A stretch of 39,535 bases of DNA from Candidatus Falkowiibacteriota bacterium (GCA_903897785.1 CAIUCZ010000060.1:1-39535); one strand, 5' to 3'; numbered from the stretch's first letter, positions 7,836 to 18,193 are shown. Notes: a model not told the origin generated them from the letters alone. Translations and numbers: made by a program.

Positions 7836-9224
7836 ATGCCGACTCTCGATGTCAAACAAATCTTATTAAATCCCAAAACCCACCTCGACCAAAAACTAAC
7901 CGTCTCCGGTTGGGTCCGCACTTGCCGCGTTTCTAAAAACGTCGGCTTTATTGAGCTAAGCGATGGCACCAGTTTTACCGGTTTGCAAATTGTTTTTAAC
8001 GAAAATCTAACCAATTTCGCCGAAATCGAAAAAATTACCATTGCCAGCTCGCTGGAAGTCAAAGGTAAATTAGTGGCTTCACCGGGCGGCAAACAAGCCT
8101 TTGAATTGGCGGCCGAGGAAATTAAAATTATTCATTTGGCCGAAGCCGATTATCCTTTGCAAAAAAAACGCCACTCATTTGAATTTTTGCGCACCATCGC
8201 CCATTTGCGGCCGCGCGGCAACACTTTTGCCGCCGTCTTTCGCGTCCGTTCGCTCCTCTCTTTTGCTTTGCAACAATTTTTCCAAGAACAAAATTTTGTT
8301 TGTGTCCATGCGCCGATTATCACCACCTCCGATGCCGAAGGCGCCGGCGAAATGTTTCGCGTCACCACACTCGACCTAGAAAAATTACCAACCAAAGATG
8401 GCAAGGTGGATTTTTCGCAAGACTTTTTCTCTGAACCAACTAATTTAACGGTTAGCGGCCAGCTGTCAGCCGAAGCCTTTGCCTTGGCTTTTAAAAAAGT
8501 CTATAGTTTTGGCCCGACCTTCCGCGCGGAAAATTCTAATACAAAGCGGCACTTGGCCGAGTTTTGGATGCTCGAACCGGAAATCGCTTTTGCCAGTCTG
8601 GTTGATGATATTGATTTGGCCGAAGCGATGTTGAAATATGTAATTAAATATGTGCTCGACCACGCGCCGGAAGAAATGAAATTTTTTGATCAATTTATCG
8701 AACCGGGCTTGATTGAGCGTTTGCAAAAACTGATCGCTCAACCGTTCGCGCGCATTACTTACACCGAAGCAATGGAAAAATTAAAAGCTTCGGGGCAAAA
8801 ATTTGAATTGCCGCTGGAGTGGGGCATGGACTTGCAAACCGAACACGAGCGATATTTGTCCGAAAAGATTTACCAATCGGCTGTTTTTGTGACCGATTAT
8901 CCCAAGGAAGTAAAAGCGTTTTATATGCGCCAAAACGACGATGGCAAAACCGTCGCCGCCGTGGATTTGTTGGTGCCGGGCGTAGGCGAAATTATCGGCG
9001 GCAGCCAGCGCGAAGAGAGATTGGAAAAATTAACTGAACGAATGAAAGAAATGAAATTAAAGCCAGAAGATTATGCTTGGTATTTGCAGTTGCGCCAATA
9101 CGGTAGCGTACCGCACGCCGGTTTTGGCCTGGGGTTTGAACGATTAGTGATGTATGTCACCGGCATGGAAAACGCCCGCGACGTCATCGCTTTTCCCCGC
9201 ACCCCAGGCTCGGCGGAGTTTTGA
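7836..9224 (+). CDS. asnS: Asparaginyl-tRNA synthetase
   Basis: Class II aminoacyl-tRNA synthetase that charges tRNA-Asn. The N-terminal OB-fold has [11 protein letters not shown] and [10 protein letters not shown]. Motif 2 reads [20 protein letters not shown], with AEFWMLEPE typical of Asn[18 protein letters not shown] and the C-terminal motif 3 [15 protein letters not shown] followed by [12 protein letters not shown] are also present. I place the start at ATG 7836 (MPTLDVKQ), giving 462 residues. An in-frame ATG at 7800 would only add a translation of the inverted repeat ([11 protein letters not shown]), which is not part of the family. No SD is visible. Confidence 0.95.
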   Translation: MPTLDVKQILLNPKTHLDQKLTVSGWVRTCRVSKNVGFIELSDGTSFTGLQIVFNENLTNFAEIEKITIASSLEVKGKLVASPGGKQAFELAAEEIKIIHLAEADYPLQKKRHSFEFLRTIAHLRPRGNTFAAVFRVRSLLSFALQQFFQEQNFVCVHAPIITTSDAEGAGEMFRVTTLDLEKLPTKDGKVDFSQDFFSEPTNLTVSGQLSAEAFALAFKKVYSFGPTFRAENSNTKRHLAEFWMLEPEIAFASLVDDIDLAEAMLKYVIKYVLDHAPEEMKFFDQFIEPGLIERLQKLIAQPFARITYTEAMEKLKASGQKFELPLEWGMDLQTEHERYLSEKIYQSAVFVTDYPKEVKAFYMRQNDDGKTVAAVDLLVPGVGEIIGGSQREERLEKLTERMKEMKLKPEDYAWYLQLRQYGSVPHAGFGLGFERLVMYVTGMENARDVIAFPRTPGSAEF

Positions 9225-9323
9225 ACGCGTAACACATAACATAAAACACGTAACAATCGTTTTTACTAAGCGCTCTAAGAGTAAAAATGTTACGTGTTTT
9301 TTGTTACGTGTTATATGTTACGT
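9225..9323. repeat. Inverted repeat between convergent genes, ACGTAACA class
   Basis: Arms 9225-9266 and 9281-9323 are made of ACGTAACA/ACATAAC words and their complements, with an inner GTTTTTAC/GTAAAAA stem and a loop of about 14 nt. It separates asnS from the convergent glycine-rich gene and could end transcription from both sides. Confidence 0.8.
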
Positions 9324-9326
9324 GCT

Positions 9327-11168
9327 CTAGTTAGTTCTATAAGTTCTAACCGAACCATTGCCGCCATTACCGCCATTACCGCTACAACTGGCATGAGCGC
9401 CGCCGGTAGCCGTAATAGAGCCGCTGTTAGTTAAACTGCCTTTATAGAGCAGGTTAACCGAACCGCCGCCCGAAGCGCCGCCGCCCGAAGAGCAGGAACC
9501 AGAGCTGGCATTGGTGCCATTAGAGGAAATCACCCCGCCGGCGCCAATAGTGGTGTTGCCGCGCACAATAATAATTAATAAACCACCCGTGCCACTGGCA
9601 TTAGAACCGCCTGCATTGTTTACTCCGCCCGGATTACCAACCCCGCCCTGACCATTACTAGCTGAGTAGCAACCTCCTATACCATATTGACTATTGCCAG
9701 CACCGCCAGCACCGCCGTTAGCCCCGGCATCGGCGGGACCGCTAGACAAAGTGCAGCTCGTCTGGGGAGAAAGAGCTTCTATACCGCCGCCGCCCGAACC
9801 GCCAGAGTAAGATGTGCCGGCTGAACCGGCACCTGAATAAGCATTAGCATAAAGAACGCGCATCCCGCCCGAACCGCCACCGCCCGAACCGCCATTTGTG
9901 CCAGCCGCACCGTTACTACCATTATAATATCCATTAATATAATTATAGGCCGCACCGCCACCGCCACCGCCAGCCGCCGGAATATGATAAGTTGCCTGTA
10001 AATCACCGGTATCGGCCGAATAAGAACAGCCGGCCGTGTAAACAGCGGTAGAAGTGGAGTTGGTCGGTGTAATACAAATATTGGCGCCAGCCGCATTGGC
10101 GCCGCGCGCTGTCATGGTAATGGCGCCGTTAACCGTTAAATTATTATCAATATATAAAATCAAACCTTTATTACGATTGGAAACAGTTAAAGTTTTGCCG
10201 CTATTAACAATTAAATTCTCATACTCTTGCACCACCCAAGCACCGTCGGTTGCGCTCGTCAAACTGGTATCGGTGGCGATAGTTGTTGTACTATAAGTCC
10301 CACAGATACCGCGCAACAAACAAACACCGTTAACGCATTCATTGCTGCCGGAACAAGTGGCGCCGATCGGCTTGAACATAACAACGCTGTTGCCGGTAAT
10401 ATAAGCATTGGTCATGGTGCCGGCTTGCCAATCGGCATCGGTCGTATCAGTCGTCGTGCTGGCGGTCGTGCTCGCCGTCAAGCTGGCGCCCAAAGTTAAA
10501 TTAGAACTGGCTGAATAATATTTTGTCCAGCCGCTTTTGTCGCCAGGATGAACGGCTATGGCCGTTGACGAAGCGCCGCCGCTCCAATCGGTTTGCGTCC
10601 AGGGAAAAGTGGCGGCATTCAAAAAATTAAACGAAGGAAAAATAAGCGCCGCCAAAATGATCACCGCCGTTGCCGCCGAAGAAGCACCCAAAGACCAAGC
10701 CACCACTTTCTTTTTGATTGATTGGTGAAAAGCGAATGATTCGGCCACCGCGCCTTTTTTACTTTTACCGAACTTGGCGTCAAAAATCAAAGTTTTCTTC
10801 TTGGCGTCAAAGCTCAAAGCCAGCGGCGTCTCAGCCTGGATTAACAAAGCAAAACTTTTTTGCGAGTTTAAAAATAAAATTAAAAAATATTTTAACAAAC
10901 CGAGCCAAACGCGATTTTGCGGCGACTTTGCTTTGACGCGCAGATATTCTTTAGCCAGCATGGTCTCCAAAAAGGGCACCGCGACATCGCGCCGATAAGA
11001 CAAGAACATCACAATGTCCAATCCGCCCAAAACGACAATCATAAAGGTCCACCAACGAACCAGCCACCACAGCAGCGCCCAAGACAAAAGCAACAAAGCC
11101 AAAAATAAAATCAACCTGACTTTTTTGTTCGACTTGAGCCATGATTTAATTTTTCGCTTTACGTTCAT
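9327..11168 (-). CDS. Membrane-anchored glycine-rich surface protein
   Basis: No assigned function. The first 50 residues hold hydrophobic segments (VRLILFLALLLLSWALLWW and a second near TFMIVVLGGLDIVMF). Another membrane span lies at about residues 158-182 (SLGASSAATAVIILAALIF). The region after it should be outside the cell. It starts with WTQTDWSGG and GWTKYYSASSNLTLGA, contains a six-cysteine stretch (CSGSNECVNGVCLLRGIC), then a beta-helix-like NLTVNGAITMTARGANAAG block. It ends in a Gly/Ser/Asn-rich half with many GGxGG runs. Low-complexity composition makes homology hard to judge. It follows the permease gene in minus-strand order but has its own promoter at 11197-11225. Confidence 0.7.
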   Translation of the reverse strand: MNVKRKIKSWLKSNKKVRLILFLALLLLSWALLWWLVRWWTFMIVVLGGLDIVMFLSYRRDVAVPFLETMLAKEYLRVKAKSPQNRVWLGLLKYFLILFLNSQKSFALLIQAETPLALSFDAKKKTLIFDAKFGKSKKGAVAESFAFHQSIKKKVVAWSLGASSAATAVIILAALIFPSFNFLNAATFPWTQTDWSGGASSTAIAVHPGDKSGWTKYYSASSNLTLGASLTASTTASTTTDTTDADWQAGTMTNAYITGNSVVMFKPIGATCSGSNECVNGVCLLRGICGTYSTTTIATDTSLTSATDGAWVVQEYENLIVNSGKTLTVSNRNKGLILYIDNNLTVNGAITMTARGANAAGANICITPTNSTSTAVYTAGCSYSADTGDLQATYHIPAAGGGGGGAAYNYINGYYNGSNGAAGTNGGSGGGGSGGMRVLYANAYSGAGSAGTSYSGGSGGGGIEALSPQTSCTLSSGPADAGANGGAGGAGNSQYGIGGCYSASNGQGGVGNPGGVNNAGGSNASGTGGLLIIIVRGNTTIGAGGVISSNGTNASSGSCSSGGGASGGGSVNLLYKGSLTNSGSITATGGAHASCSGNGGNGGNGSVRTYRTN

Positions 11169-11196
11169 AAAAATAAGTTTTTTCTTGGTTAATTAT

Positions 11197-11225
11197 ATTA
11201 TACAGGTTTGCTTTGCGCCTGCAAA
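11197..11225 (-). promoter_or_regulatory. Predicted promoter of the glycine-rich protein gene
   Basis: On the minus strand, TTTGCA (11220-11225) is separated by 17 bases from a consensus TATAAT (11197-11202). Transcription would start near 11190, about 20 nt before the ATG at 11168. This suggests the gene can be expressed separately from the permease upstream of it. Confidence 0.5.
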
Positions 11226-11232
11226 GAGCTGT

Positions 11233-12432
11233 TTATTTATAGCGCAAGGCGTCCAGCGGATTTAATTTAGCGGCGCGAATGGAAGGAAAAACACCGGTTA
11301 AAAAACCGACAATCGTGGAAAACAAAATAATAAAAAATATAAAAATCGGCGGCGTATAAAACAAGCTTAACGCCTTGCCGCCCAAATTGTTGGCCAAAAA
11401 GTTAAAGCCCAAATTGACAATCGAGCCGGCCAAATAGCCGACAATCACGCCGCCGACGCCGCCCAAAAAACCCATAATCCCGGCTTCCATAAAAAAGATT
11501 TTTTTAATGTCGCGGCCGGTAATGCCCAACGAGCGCATAATGCCGATTTCGTTGGTCTTTTCCAACAAAGAAATCGTCATCGTGTTGAACATACCGATCG
11601 CCGACACCAGCAAAGCGACAAAACCAAAAGCAAATAAAACAATTTGAATAATTTGAAAAATTTTATTAGCTTGATCAATCGTATCAGACAAAGACGAGAC
11701 CAAAAAACCTTGATCCATAATTTGGCTTCTGGCACCGGCCATTAAATTATTATCAGCCACTTTTACTTTGAGTTGGTCATACTTAGTCAAACCGACATCG
11801 GCGATCGATTTTAACGGAATATAAGCAAAGACATTGTTATCATCATTGATGACGCCGACAATAGTGTAAGAGTCTTGGCGCTTGACGGTTTTGATTTGCT
11901 CGGAGCCGTCATTATCCACAGAAGTGACATACAAAGTCAACTGCGCCTTTTGGCCGATCGCTTGCGCTGGCGTCAGATTAAATAAAGACAGCGCGGCCGA
12001 AGAAACAACCGTTTCCAGGGCGTCATCGCCGGCAAATTCGCGGCCGGAGTTAAGATTAACTCCATTCAAACGAAAAAAAGTTTTATCGCTGGCAAAAATC
12101 TGGCCGTCGGCAGTTTTGTCGCCTAAAGTGATTTGCGCCGCCACATTGGCTAAGCGGCCGGTCTCCGTCACGCCTGGCAGATGCGCAATCTTGTCGATAT
12201 TATCTTGCGACAGTTGCACCAGGTTTGACACGCCGGGACTGACGTCCAAACTCAGCAAAGAATCGGCGGTGGTAATTTTATTCAAAACAACCTGCTGCAA
12301 ACCATAGCCCAAAGAAACCAAAAATAATACCGTACCGATACCCACACTGACACCGAGAATCGTCAAAAACGTGCGCATCGGCCGATTTTTAAACATGCGC
12401 GTCGACAAAGTTAAAGCGTCAAAAAATTTCAT
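11233..12432 (-). CDS. ABC transporter permease, MacB/LolC/FtsX-type
   Basis: Membrane subunit of a type VII (mechanotransmitting) ABC system, 399 residues. There is one N-terminal transmembrane segment (MRTFLTILGVSVGIGTVLFLVSL), then an extracytoplasmic domain of about 210 residues. Three C-terminal spans follow (IIQIVLFAFGFVALLVSAIGMF, GFLGGVGGVIVGYLAGSIV and IFFIILFSTIVGFLTGVFP). The EIGIMRSLGITGRDIKKIFFMEAG coupling segment and the C-terminal PSIRAAKLNPLDALRYK are diagnostic of the MacB/FtsX family. It starts one base after the ATPase stop, so the two are translationally coupled. Its substrate is unknown; context with a giant FN3 protein suggests a surface-protein role. Confidence 0.9.
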   Translation of the reverse strand: MKFFDALTLSTRMFKNRPMRTFLTILGVSVGIGTVLFLVSLGYGLQQVVLNKITTADSLLSLDVSPGVSNLVQLSQDNIDKIAHLPGVTETGRLANVAAQITLGDKTADGQIFASDKTFFRLNGVNLNSGREFAGDDALETVVSSAALSLFNLTPAQAIGQKAQLTLYVTSVDNDGSEQIKTVKRQDSYTIVGVINDDNNVFAYIPLKSIADVGLTKYDQLKVKVADNNLMAGARSQIMDQGFLVSSLSDTIDQANKIFQIIQIVLFAFGFVALLVSAIGMFNTMTISLLEKTNEIGIMRSLGITGRDIKKIFFMEAGIMGFLGGVGGVIVGYLAGSIVNLGFNFLANNLGGKALSLFYTPPIFIFFIILFSTIVGFLTGVFPSIRAAKLNPLDALRYK

Positions 12433-12433
12433 A

Positions 12434-13765
12434 CTATATTTTACCTAAAATTAATAATTCCAACCGCTTGGCGATTTTTTTAACCAGCCGTTTGTCCAAA
12501 CCCGCACCATTATCCATAATCGGCTGACGGAACAACAAGCGCGTTTCTTTGGCGCCGCTGCCGCCGCTTAATCGGTCCCTGATAATGCTGTCAAAATTAA
12601 GCAAGGCTCGAGAATCTTTTAACTTAACATCAAACTGCTCCAATAAATAATGGCGAATCTCCACGATTTCTTGCGTTGAATCTCCGGCAAGTTGATTTTT
12701 ACTTTTTTGTTCGGCTTGCTGCAAGATTTTAATTTCCGCCAAAACATCTTTTATTCTGCCGGACAGTTTGTGCGCCAAGCGAGTATCCAGCCCCAAGCCA
12801 TGGCCGGAATCATCAAAGTAATCAAGTAGAACTTGGCCACTTTGACCGCCAATCATTTTGGCGACAATTTTTTCAATCCGGCCGAGTTCTTCCAGCGACA
12901 AGCCGGTCAGCGCTTCGGCGACAATTTCTCGCGCCTTAATCTCGGCCAAGATTCCGGCCGGCTCCGCTGGCGGCAAAACTTCAATCGTTTTATTTTCCGA
13001 AACTTTTCCCAAATCTTTAGCCAAAACATCGGCCGACAAAACAGCCGATTGCAATGGCTGTTGCCGCTGGCGATTAACTGTTACGCCGATAATTTTTCCG
13101 TCTTTCATATGAAAAACGCGATGGGCGTAAGCCAAACTGCCGGGACTGTGCGTCACCAAAACAATTGTCTTGCCTTTTTTCTCGTTCAACTCCGTCAAAA
13201 GATTCATTACGTCGGTCGCCGCTTTGGAGTCGAGATTACCAGTCGGTTCGTCGGCCAAGATCAAATCCGGTTCGTTCATCAGGGCGCGGCAAATAGCAAT
13301 GCGCTGTTGCTGGCCGCCGGATAATTCATTAGGATATTTATCTTTTTGCTGGCCGACGCCAAAAAAATTCAACAGCTCGTCGGCTTTTTTGGTTCGTTCT
13401 TTTTTTCCGGTCTTCAAAGAAAATTGCGGCAAAATAATATTATTGGCAACGCTCAAAGAACTGATCAAATAATAAGCCTGAAAAATCATGCCGATCGTAT
13501 GCTGGCGATGATCGTCCAATTCTTGGCGATTAAACTTGGCCAAATTTTTGCCGTTAACCAAAACATCACCCTGGATATTCCTTTCCAGACCGGCGATCGA
13601 ATAAAGCAAAGTCGACTTGCCGCAGCCGGACGGCCCAAAAAAAATCACAAACTCCCCCGGAAAAATTTCCAAATCAACGTCAGTCACGGCGTTAACTTGA
13701 TTGGGTCTGCCCAAAAAATAGACCACGTTTAATTTATCGGTTTTAATTAACGGCTGTTCGACCAT
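12434..13765 (-). CDS. ABC transporter ATPase, LolD/MacB-type, with long C-terminal extension
   Basis: ATPase partner of the adjacent permease. Using the ATG at 13765, Walker [10 protein letters not shown] is at 44-52, the signature LSGGQQQR at 148-155, Walker [10 protein letters not shown] at 168-176 and the H-loop histidine at 206. The ABC domain ends near residue 230. About 210 further residues are charged and predicted helical. They contain two related segments ([20 protein letters not shown] and [18 protein letters not shown]), which ordinary LolD/FtsE proteins lack. A longer frame from a TTG at 13801 would overlap the upstream gene by 29 bases; the ATG at 13765 gives a 7-base gap and is preferred. 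Confidence 0.9.
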   Translation of the reverse strand: MVEQPLIKTDKLNVVYFLGRPNQVNAVTDVDLEIFPGEFVIFFGPSGCGKSTLLYSIAGLERNIQGDVLVNGKNLAKFNRQELDDHRQHTIGMIFQAYYLISSLSVANNIILPQFSLKTGKKERTKKADELLNFFGVGQQKDKYPNELSGGQQQRIAICRALMNEPDLILADEPTGNLDSKAATDVMNLLTELNEKKGKTIVLVTHSPGSLAYAHRVFHMKDGKIIGVTVNRQRQQPLQSAVLSADVLAKDLGKVSENKTIEVLPPAEPAGILAEIKAREIVAEALTGLSLEELGRIEKIVAKMIGGQSGQVLLDYFDDSGHGLGLDTRLAHKLSGRIKDVLAEIKILQQAEQKSKNQLAGDSTQEIVEIRHYLLEQFDVKLKDSRALLNFDSIIRDRLSGGSGAKETRLLFRQPIMDNGAGLDKRLVKKIAKRLELLILGKI

Positions 13766-13772
13766 AAAATTT

Positions 13773-16700
13773 TTATTTAATCCAACCAAAGATATCTTCA
13801 AAATTCTTGATAATCACTTCAAACACCGATTCTTTCTGTTTGGGCGCCAAAACCGTGTAAATGCCGGAAGCGGCCAGGTTATTGCTAGAATCCGAGCTTT
13901 GAATCTTGAATTGATAAATTTGCCCCGGCTCAAACTTGGTCAAAACAACAATGTGCTTTTTGGCATAATTACCGTCCAGCGGCGTTTTTTGCCAAGCGTC
14001 GTCCTGCACCGCACCCGCACCTTTTTGATACAGCACTTGGGCGGTAGCGTTTTCATTGGTTAGCCAAGAGATAACCGTTTGCACGTTGGAATCTTTACCG
14101 CCGGTAGACAAGGCCGATTCGGTTTGCACTTGAGAAATAATCGGCGCCAAATTGTCTTGGCCGGTGGAAAAAACAATAATTTCTTTGCTGATTACCTGGC
14201 CTTTAATATCTTGGCCGCTCAATTCGATGTCATAAACCACGCCGGATTCAAAATCATTAATCGCCACTTCATGCAAAACGCTATAATTCTTGTCTTCCAC
14301 TGTCTTGCCGGCATCGACGGCTAAAATCCCATTGCGATAAGGCGTGTATTTAACTGTCGAATTTGTCTCGTTATTGGTCAACCATTTGAAGGTGGCGGTT
14401 TGCGGACCGATATTCTGCACGACGTAATTGGTAATTTCCAATTTGTCCGAGCTGGTTTTAAAGACAAAATCTCCCGACTGGCCCAAAGAACCGATGCCGG
14501 TTTCCGATCGGACTTGATAATGATAAATCGTATCCGGTTGCAAATCAAAAATAGTTACCGCATGATTTTTCACTTGGCTTTCGGCATCGCCCGCCACTTG
14601 CCGATAAGCGGCCTCGCCTTTGGTCGGATCATAATTAGCCTCGGGCGAAAAAGCCACCAAAGAATTTGCCGCTTTGTCGCTGGTCCAGGTGATGGTGGCC
14701 GTTCTGGCTGTCACCAAAACTCGAGGCTCGCCGGCCAGCAAAGGCACCGGCACTGTGGCCGACAGCTGTCTGATCAGATCATATTGATCATTCAATTTTG
14801 CTTCCAGCGTATTGACGGAGACTTGACCGGATGCGGTTATTAAATAAGCCGACACCTTGTCCATGGCCGCCGTAAAAACGGCATCTTGATTGTCGGCGGT
14901 GCTGGTGGCGTCGGGCAAACCGATGGCGTCGCCGGTTGTAAAATTATTTTCTGCCGAAGTGCCCAAATTACCAAACTCGTCGGACGTCAAGGCGTTGAAA
15001 AAATACTTGGTGCTCGCTTTCAAACCGGTCAAGGCAATTTTATGGGTCAAGCCGCTGTCAAACACGCCGACTGTTTTATCGTCGTTGATGGCCGCCCAAA
15101 ATTTAACAAAACTGCTGCCTTTACGATCGCTGGTCCAGCTGACGGTCGCGCCGTCGCCGGTCAGGCCGTCGACTTTGACCTCGCTGATCAACGGCTTACT
15201 GCGATCAATATCTTTATAAACAGTCACTGTACCCCCGCCTCCGCTATAAGTCGGGCAAACAGAGGACGTGGTGGTCGCCGCCGCTTCGCCCGCCGCCTTG
15301 GCTTTTGCTTCGCGCACCAACACCGCCGATTCGGTCGACAGCGGCTCCGAAGTGTTAAATGTGTGCTCGCTGGATGTGGCCACGTTGCCGGAGGCGTCGG
15401 CCGAAGTGACTTTATAATAATACTGGGTTGAACTGGCCAAATCGCTCAACAGTAAAAAATGATCCAATCCCAGACTGCTGTCTGTTTTAGAAAAAGAATA
15501 AGTGCCGGATTGCAGGCCGTAGTCCACTTTGGCATCGGCCGGTTCGGAAGTCGTCCAAGTGATCAACGCCTTGCTATCGATGGCCACCGAAGAAGTGACC
15601 GCGTCAATCACCGGCGGAATATTGTCAATCGGCGTGCTAAAGGTATAATAATTGCCGCCGTTATTATCCAAACCGACCCCGGATTTAACATAGTAATAAT
15701 AAACTGTGCCTTTGGCTAAATTGGTTAGCGTCACCGTATGATTAATAACCGACGCGGCCGCTGTTCGACTGTCAAAAGACGAGGCGCTGGTGGAAGTGGA
15801 AAAATAAACCGTGGAGTCGGACGCATCGCTCGTATTCCAAATGATTGTTGCGCTGTTATTGGTCACACTGCTGACCGTCGTGCCGCTAATCGTCGGGCCG
15901 GACAGCGTAGTAAAATTGTAATACGCTCCGCCATTGGTGTCTGTGCCGGAAACGCCCAAGATATTGCTAGATTGAACCGTGTAATAATAAGTATGATTCG
16001 GCAACAAGCCGGTTAACACAACATGGTGCTTGCCGATATCGCTCGCATCGTCAACCATGGTTTTTGAACCGATGGTGCTGGTGGCGGAACTGGTGCTGTC
16101 GGCATAAGCGACATTAGAATCGGATAGCGCGTCCGTTTCCCATTCGATGGCCGCACTTTGCGTGGAAATTGACAAGGCCTTGACATTGGAAATAATCGGC
16201 GGATTGGTACTGGCGCCGCTGGAACCGTCGGCCACGTCGTTAATAATCGTAGAATAATAAGAAGCGTTGCCCAAAGAATCCAGGCTATAGACGCGATAAT
16301 AATATTTTTGCTGCGACACCAGGCTCTGATGAAAATAATAATTGACGGAAATGTCATTAATCGCTTTTAAGTCTTGATAAGTCGAGCCGTCGGTGGAATA
16401 TTCGATTTTATAATCGGCAAAAGTGCCTTGCGGCGGCGGCGCGATCGCTTTCCAAGCCAAAAACTCTTGATAAATCCCCAAGGTTTGGTCGGAAACATCT
16501 TTGATAATCAAGCGCGTCGGTGTTTCCGGCGTTTGCACGCTGGTCGCCGTGACGTTTTGGTATTTATCGACAAACTTGACATAAACCACGTCCGGATCGG
16601 TCGCGATCATGATCGAAGATGTGGCATTATACAGATGGCAATTGGTTTGCGTGTTATCCAAAGTGACGCACATCTGAAAATTATCGGCCGTTTGATCCGA

Positions 16701-17999
16701 AGCGTTCAACGTCAACAAGGCCGGATGATTGGCGTCATTTTTAACGGCATTCTTGGCGTCAATCACTGCGCTTGGCGAACCGAGCGCCGGATTAGCCACG
16801 TCCAAGGTAAATGCCGGGGTGGCGGCGATAACGGTATTGTTGCCGCCTTCTTTATCGTTCAAGGTAACTTCAAGCTTGGTACTGGTGGCAAAGACGCCGT
16901 TAATATTACTCTTGGCGTCCCAAATAACGGCATAGGAAGTGGAGGCGGTGGCGATAGTGGACGTGCCAAAGCCCAAATTGGCACCGGCCGGCGTGGACAA
17001 ATACTGGCTGGGGATAGTCGTCCAAGACGAACCGTTGTCCAGCGAATAGCGCAAAGAAGCGACCACGCAATTGGGGCAATTGACGCCGCTGGCGGCGGTA
17101 TCGGGATCAAGCGCGGCATAATCCAATCTGACCTTGCCGTCAACCGCGCTTTGACTGGCGGTCGGCGCGGTAGCAAACTCCGGCGGCGCGTTGACGACGT
17201 AGGTCAAGGTAACATCGTTTAGGGTGGCGGCCGTTTGGCCGGCGGAAGTAAAAATAACTTGGTATTGAAAATAGCGATCATTGCCGCCGTGCAGCAACGG
17301 ATGATTGGTGTCGGTGATTTGTTTGCCGTTTTGGCTGTCGTCAAAATAATTATTGCCGGAGCAAGCATCGCCCGTATCGGCAAAGCCGCACCACGGCGCT
17401 ACGGCCAAGCTGGAAGTGGAAGCGGCCGATCTGATTTGAAATTTCAAACCGGCGGCCGTGGAGGTGCCACTGCCGTTCCAACTGATTCGCGGGACCAGGT
17501 TGGCGTCACTGCCCGAATCATAAGGCGAAGAAATTAAAGACGACGTGGCGGGAATAGCCGACGAGCCGATGGTTACATCATTCAAAGCCGGCACTTGGTT
17601 GATATCGGTCGAGGTCAAAGTGGCGCGATATTGAAAATAGCGATTGTCTTTCAGCGGCGAAGCCAGACTGGCGCCGTTGGTGGCCGTCGTCCAGGTTGTC
17701 CAATTGGCATCGCTGTCGGAGGTTGGCACGGCCGTAGTGCCGGAACGAACCTGCATTGTCACAGCGGTGGTGCCGGTGGCAATGGTTGCCGACCAAGAAA
17801 AGGTCAAACTGACGCTGGCCCCGCCCAGATCCTTAACCGCCGAAGTAAAAACCGCGGAATTGACAATATCGGCCTCGGCCGGCCTGGCGCCAAAAAAAAC
17901 AAAAACCAAAGCCAGCGCTAATAGGCTCGAAAAAATAAATTTTTTGCAAATTGACGGAATCACATGAGCGATATATTTATTTTTATATAAAAAAAACAA
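13773..17999 (-). CDS. Giant secreted fibronectin type III repeat protein
   Basis: Probable surface adhesin or stalk protein, up to 1408 residues. The signal peptide has a hydrophobic core FSSLLALALVFVFFGARPAEA with an AEA-type cleavage site before DIVNS. Two similar beta-sandwich units follow (about 50-150 and 155-270). From about residue 590, a series of purple-acid-phosphatase/FN3-like repeats shows PPIISNV...SAAIEWETD...LPNHTYYYTVQSS patterns, seven or more in all, with TYYY/IYHYQV strand motifs. Around 1050-1110 is a helical interruption (DKVSAYLITASG...LEAKLNDQYDLIRQL). The C-terminus ESVFEVIIKNFEDIFGWIK is an amphipathic helix. The frame opens with TTG at 17999; a GTG at 17963 would give a more compact signal peptide and cannot be excluded. 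It heads an apparent operon with the ABC ATPase and permease. Confidence 0.85.
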   Translation of the reverse strand: MFFLYKNKYIAHVIPSICKKFIFSSLLALALVFVFFGARPAEADIVNSAVFTSAVKDLGGASVSLTFSWSATIATGTTAVTMQVRSGTTAVPTSDSDANWTTWTTATNGASLASPLKDNRYFQYRATLTSTDINQVPALNDVTIGSSAIPATSSLISSPYDSGSDANLVPRISWNGSGTSTAAGLKFQIRSAASTSSLAVAPWCGFADTGDACSGNNYFDDSQNGKQITDTNHPLLHGGNDRYFQYQVIFTSAGQTAATLNDVTLTYVVNAPPEFATAPTASQSAVDGKVRLDYAALDPDTAASGVNCPNCVVASLRYSLDNGSSWTTIPSQYLSTPAGANLGFGTSTIATASTSYAVIWDAKSNINGVFATSTKLEVTLNDKEGGNNTVIAATPAFTLDVANPALGSPSAVIDAKNAVKNDANHPALLTLNASDQTADNFQMCVTLDNTQTNCHLYNATSSIMIATDPDVVYVKFVDKYQNVTATSVQTPETPTRLIIKDVSDQTLGIYQEFLAWKAIAPPPQGTFADYKIEYSTDGSTYQDLKAINDISVNYYFHQSLVSQQKYYYRVYSLDSLGNASYYSTIINDVADGSSGASTNPPIISNVKALSISTQSAAIEWETDALSDSNVAYADSTSSATSTIGSKTMVDDASDIGKHHVVLTGLLPNHTYYYTVQSSNILGVSGTDTNGGAYYNFTTLSGPTISGTTVSSVTNNSATIIWNTSDASDSTVYFSTSTSASSFDSRTAAASVINHTVTLTNLAKGTVYYYYVKSGVGLDNNGGNYYTFSTPIDNIPPVIDAVTSSVAIDSKALITWTTSEPADAKVDYGLQSGTYSFSKTDSSLGLDHFLLLSDLASSTQYYYKVTSADASGNVATSSEHTFNTSEPLSTESAVLVREAKAKAAGEAAATTTSSVCPTYSGGGGTVTVYKDIDRSKPLISEVKVDGLTGDGATVSWTSDRKGSSFVKFWAAINDDKTVGVFDSGLTHKIALTGLKASTKYFFNALTSDEFGNLGTSAENNFTTGDAIGLPDATSTADNQDAVFTAAMDKVSAYLITASGQVSVNTLEAKLNDQYDLIRQLSATVPVPLLAGEPRVLVTARTATITWTSDKAANSLVAFSPEANYDPTKGEAAYRQVAGDAESQVKNHAVTIFDLQPDTIYHYQVRSETGIGSLGQSGDFVFKTSSDKLEITNYVVQNIGPQTATFKWLTNNETNSTVKYTPYRNGILAVDAGKTVEDKNYSVLHEVAINDFESGVVYDIELSGQDIKGQVISKEIIVFSTGQDNLAPIISQVQTESALSTGGKDSNVQTVISWLTNENATAQVLYQKGAGAVQDDAWQKTPLDGNYAKKHIVVLTKFEPGQIYQFKIQSSDSSNNLAASGIYTVLAPKQKESVFEVIIKNFEDIFGWIK

Positions 18000-18029
18000 A
18001 AAATGGCTGACGTCAAGTCTTTGGTTAAT

Positions 18030-18038
18030 ATTATAACA
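18030..18038 (-). promoter_or_regulatory. Extended -10 promoter upstream of the FN3 protein gene
   Basis: On the minus strand TGTTATAAT matches an extended -10 (TGn-TATAAT), with the TATAAT at 18030-18035. No good -35 is seen. Transcription would start near 18023, giving a leader of 24 nt to the TTG or 60 nt to the GTG start. The leader contains the palindrome TGACGTCA (18008-18015). Confidence 0.5.
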
Positions 18039-18100
18039 TACCGTTTAATAAAAAAATAGCCGTCGAATAGCCAATTTTCCACCTGATTTACGCGGATTTT

Positions 18101-18193
18101 GGTTTGTAGCGAGTAGCTTGTAGAAATTTAACCAAAATAAAGCAACCGCTAGGCTGCTTTATTTTCCACCAACTACCCACTACAAACTACTCA
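18101..18193. repeat. Intergenic inverted repeat containing a terminator-like hairpin
   Basis: The outer arms are built of GTTTGTAG, GAGTAG and CTTGTAG words (18101-18123) and complementary CTACCCACTACAAACTACTCAC words (18172-18193). Inside, AAAATAAAGCA (18134-18144) pairs with TGCTTTATTTT (18155-18165). This is a bidirectional terminator-like stem just after the endonuclease Q-like gene. Confidence 0.7.

Noticed and set aside
9779-10296. Overlapping frames in the glycine-rich gene
   Set aside because: Low-complexity GC-rich sequence leaves several frames open; only the frame with membrane segments and continuous context is credible.
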